The translations under genes and the position numbers were made by a program. Below are positions 5,517 to 7,451 of a stretch of DNA of 7,451 nucleotides, piece after piece; position 1 is the stretch's first letter, and each line of letters starts with the position of its first letter. A model generated the notes under the pieces. It saw only the letters and a program-made list of their open reading frames with translations, was not told the DNA's origin and ran no database searches. Source of the DNA: Chloroflexota bacterium (GTDB taxonomy: Bacteria > Chloroflexota > Anaerolineae > 4572-78 > J111); assembly GCA_003694775.1 (NCBI GenBank), contig RFJV01000405.1, positions 1-7,451 on the forward strand. Direction: 5' to 3'.

Positions 5517-5521
5517 AGGAG
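5517..5521 (+). promoter_or_regulatory. Ribosome binding site of the FHA-STAND gene
   Basis: AGGAG begins one base after the SIR2-like stop codon and lies 8 bases before ATG 5530. This fixes the start of the FHA-STAND protein and supports co-translation of the two genes. Confidence 0.75.
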
Positions 5522-5529
5522 CGGAACCT

Positions 5530-7451
5530 ATGGCAAAAACTGCGCCATCCAACACAGCCTACCTGCGGGTGCACGGCTCCGACCAGTACTTCCTGCTGGA
5601 CCAGGATTTAATCACCATCGGGCGCAAGTCGGACAACCTGATAATTCTGGCCGACGACCTGAAAGTATCGCGGCATCATGCCACTATCACCCGTGAGGGC
5701 GGGCTGTTTATCCTGCGCGACGCCGGAAGCGCCAACGGAACCTTTGTCAACGGCCAGCGGGTCACCGAGCCGCGAGTGCTGGCCGATGGGGATGAAATTC
5801 GGGTGGGCGACACGCTGTTTACCGTGCGCCTGCCGGAACCGGACACCCATCCCAGAATAATGGCCGCGGTGGAACCTCCCGCGCCAATGGAGGAAAGCCG
5901 GCCCGACATCACCGAGACCGGCTCCATGCGGGTCGGCACCCCCCTGTCCACCGATAACCCGTACGTTGGCCCGCGCACCTTTACCCAGCAGGAAAGCGAC
6001 CGCTTCTTTGGCCGCGACCGGGAAGCCAGCGAGCTGTTTTCGCTGGTGATGTCGGAGCGGCTGGTGCTGTTTTATGCCCAATCCGGCTCCGGCAAAAGCT
6101 CGCTCATCAATGCCCGGCTGGTCCCGCAGTTGCGCGAGGCCGGGATGGCTGTTCTGCCCATCGGACGGGTCAGCGGTGACCTGCCGCCCGGCATCCGGCA
6201 GGTCGACAATATCTTTACCTTCAACCTGGCCCTCAGCCTGGACGAAAGCGACGGCCCACCGGAAAGATTCACCCACATTTCTATTGCCGACTGCCTGGCC
6301 CGGCTGACCAGCCTGGACGGGATTCACTATTACTTTGATGAACAGGCCGACCTGTCCGCGGCGGGAGAGTCGGATGAGTATCCCCAGACTCCTTACGTGC
6401 TGATTATCGACCAGTTTGAAGAAATCATCACCCACCACCCGGACCGCTGGCCCGACCGGGAACAGTTTTTTGTTCAACTGGCCGAGGCTATGCGCCGGGA
6501 CCCGATGCTGTGGGTGGTGCTGACCCTGCGCGAAGACTACGTTGCCAGCCTGGACCCGTATGCCTCGCTCCTGCCCGGCCATCTGCGGGCCAGGTTCTAT
6601 ATGCAGAGGATGAGCCACGAAGCCGCGCTGGAGGCCATCCAGAAACCGGCGGAAAAATTCGGCCGGCCCTTTGCCCCCGGCGTGGCCGAAAGCCTGGTGG
6701 ATAACCTGCGCCAGATTCGGGTGCAGTCTCCGGTGCCCGGCCAGGCTGAGACCGCGCTGGGCCAGTTTGTGGAACCGGTTCAGCTTCAGGTGGTCTGCTT
6801 TCAGCTTTGGGAAAAGCTGAAAGACCGCCCCCCGGCCCCCATCAGCCGGCAGGACCTGCAGGAGCTGGGCAACGTAGACCAGGCCCTGGGCCAGTTTTAC
6901 GAAGAGGCCATTGCCGATGTGTCGGCCAAAACCGGCGTGCCGGAAACCGAACTGCGAAGCTGGTTTGAAACCCAGCTCATCACCGAAGCCGGCACCCGCG
7001 GGGCAGTTTACCGCGGCGCGCACCAGACCGGCGGCCTGGACAACCGGGCCGTGGATATGCTGGTCAGCAAATTTCTCCTGCGGGCCGAAGTGCGGTCCGG
7101 CGGGGTGTGGTACGAGCTGGTCCACGACCGGCTGATTGAACCCATCCAGCTTTCCAACCAGCGCTGGCGGCTCCAACAGCCCCTCCTGCAGATGGCCCAC
7201 GACTGGATTGAGTCCGGCAGGGTACCGGACAAACTGCTGGAAAGCAAACAGCTTCAGGCCGCCCTGACCTCCAACTGGCGCGGGCTGGGGCCGGAAGTGG
7301 AAGAGTTCCTCACCGCCAGCCGGGAGGCCCAGCGAGTGCGGGACGAGCAGGCCCGGCAGAAGGAGCTGGCCCAGGCCCAGGCCCTGGCCGAGGAACAGCG
7401 CAAACGGGCCGAAGCCGAAGCCCAGGCCGCGGCTCGTCTGCGGAGGCGGGC
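5530..7451 (+). CDS. FHA domain-nSTAND1 P-loop NTPase, C-terminus beyond the window
   Basis: An open frame of 640 residues without a stop. Residues 10-101 are an FHA domain, a phosphothreonine-binding module, with intact G31-R32, S47-R-H-H50 and N69-G-T71. A low-complexity linker rich in Pro and Glu follows (about 102-142). From about 143 comes an nSTAND1-type NTPase: FFGRDREASEL; Walker A SGSGKSS (185-191, K189); Walker B YVLIIDQFEEI with D294 and E297; VVLTLREDYVASL as the sensor segment; and YELVHDRL (528-535), typical of the winged-helix end of these ATPases. Residues from about 588 form a charged coiled coil rich in Ala, Glu, Gln and Arg, ending AAARLRRR. In related proteins such a segment is followed by a membrane helix and WD40 or TPR repeats; that part is not visible here. 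STAND proteins act as ligand-triggered oligomerising switches. The FHA domain suggests input from a Ser/Thr kinase. It is the third gene of the operon, after the SIR2-like candidate effector. Confidence 0.92.
   Translation, partial: MAKTAPSNTAYLRVHGSDQYFLLDQDLITIGRKSDNLIILADDLKVSRHHATITREGGLFILRDAGSANGTFVNGQRVTEPRVLADGDEIRVGDTLFTVRLPEPDTHPRIMAAVEPPAPMEESRPDITETGSMRVGTPLSTDNPYVGPRTFTQQESDRFFGRDREASELFSLVMSERLVLFYAQSGSGKSSLINARLVPQLREAGMAVLPIGRVSGDLPPGIRQVDNIFTFNLALSLDESDGPPERFTHISIADCLARLTSLDGIHYYFDEQADLSAAGESDEYPQTPYVLIIDQFEEIITHHPDRWPDREQFFVQLAEAMRRDPMLWVVLTLREDYVASLDPYASLLPGHLRARFYMQRMSHEAALEAIQKPAEKFGRPFAPGVAESLVDNLRQIRVQSPVPGQAETALGQFVEPVQLQVVCFQLWEKLKDRPPAPISRQDLQELGNVDQALGQFYEEAIADVSAKTGVPETELRSWFETQLITEAGTRGAVYRGAHQTGGLDNRAVDMLVSKFLLRAEVRSGGVWYELVHDRLIEPIQLSNQRWRLQQPLLQMAHDWIESGRVPDKLLESKQLQAALTSNWRGLGPEVEEFLTASREAQRVRDEQARQKELAQAQALAEEQRKRAEAEAQAAARLRRR

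Noticed and set aside
5608..7200. 530-residue open frame on the minus strand
   Set aside because: It lies opposite the FHA-STAND gene, which has intact FHA, Walker A and Walker B motifs. The minus-strand product has no recognisable domain.

Overview
The window is GC-rich bacterial DNA with large, closely packed genes and intergenic gaps filled by short tandem repeats of 7 or 8 bases. The protein families point to a Chloroflexota-like bacterium, possibly Anaerolineae: a split XdhC, a noncatalytic FGE-type C-lectin-fold protein, a SIR2_2-like protein and an FHA-nSTAND ATPase. This is an inference from family resemblance; no marker gene is present.

Left half, minus strand (1-2988): reading with transcription, an AMP-forming long-chain fatty-acid:CoA ligase (1288-2988) is followed, after a 202-base gap full of repeats, by two coupled genes. 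These encode the N-terminal (771-1085) and C-terminal (1-761, cut by the window edge) halves of an XdhC/CoxI-type maturation factor for molybdenum hydroxylases. A xanthine/CO-dehydrogenase-type enzyme may lie further left.

Divergent intergenic region (2989-3405): it holds an octamer array of TGCTACCC type, two facing octamer arrays that can fold on each other (3214-3307), and a TATAAT-type -10 box for the rightward operon.

Right half, plus strand (3406-7451): three co-directional genes. The first encodes an FGE-sulfatase-fold protein that lacks the formylglycine-generating cysteine pair and carries a helical N-terminal extension. The second encodes a SIR2_2-like protein with an altered NAD-binding loop and the usual catalytic Asn replaced by Cys. 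The third encodes an FHA domain fused to an nSTAND1-type P-loop NTPase, whose C-terminal part runs off the window. Together they look like a signalling or conflict (possibly anti-phage) module: the STAND ATPase as sensor/switch, the SIR2-like protein as candidate effector, and the FGE-like protein as a recognition or adaptor component. This is the most interesting part of the window, but the function is inferred and not shown.

Repeats: GGTAGCAA-type octamers and CATCCCT-type heptamers recur in several gaps and reach into gene ends. The last codons of the acyl-CoA ligase are made of the heptamer. No tRNA, rRNA, CRISPR array, transposase or complete insertion sequence was seen.
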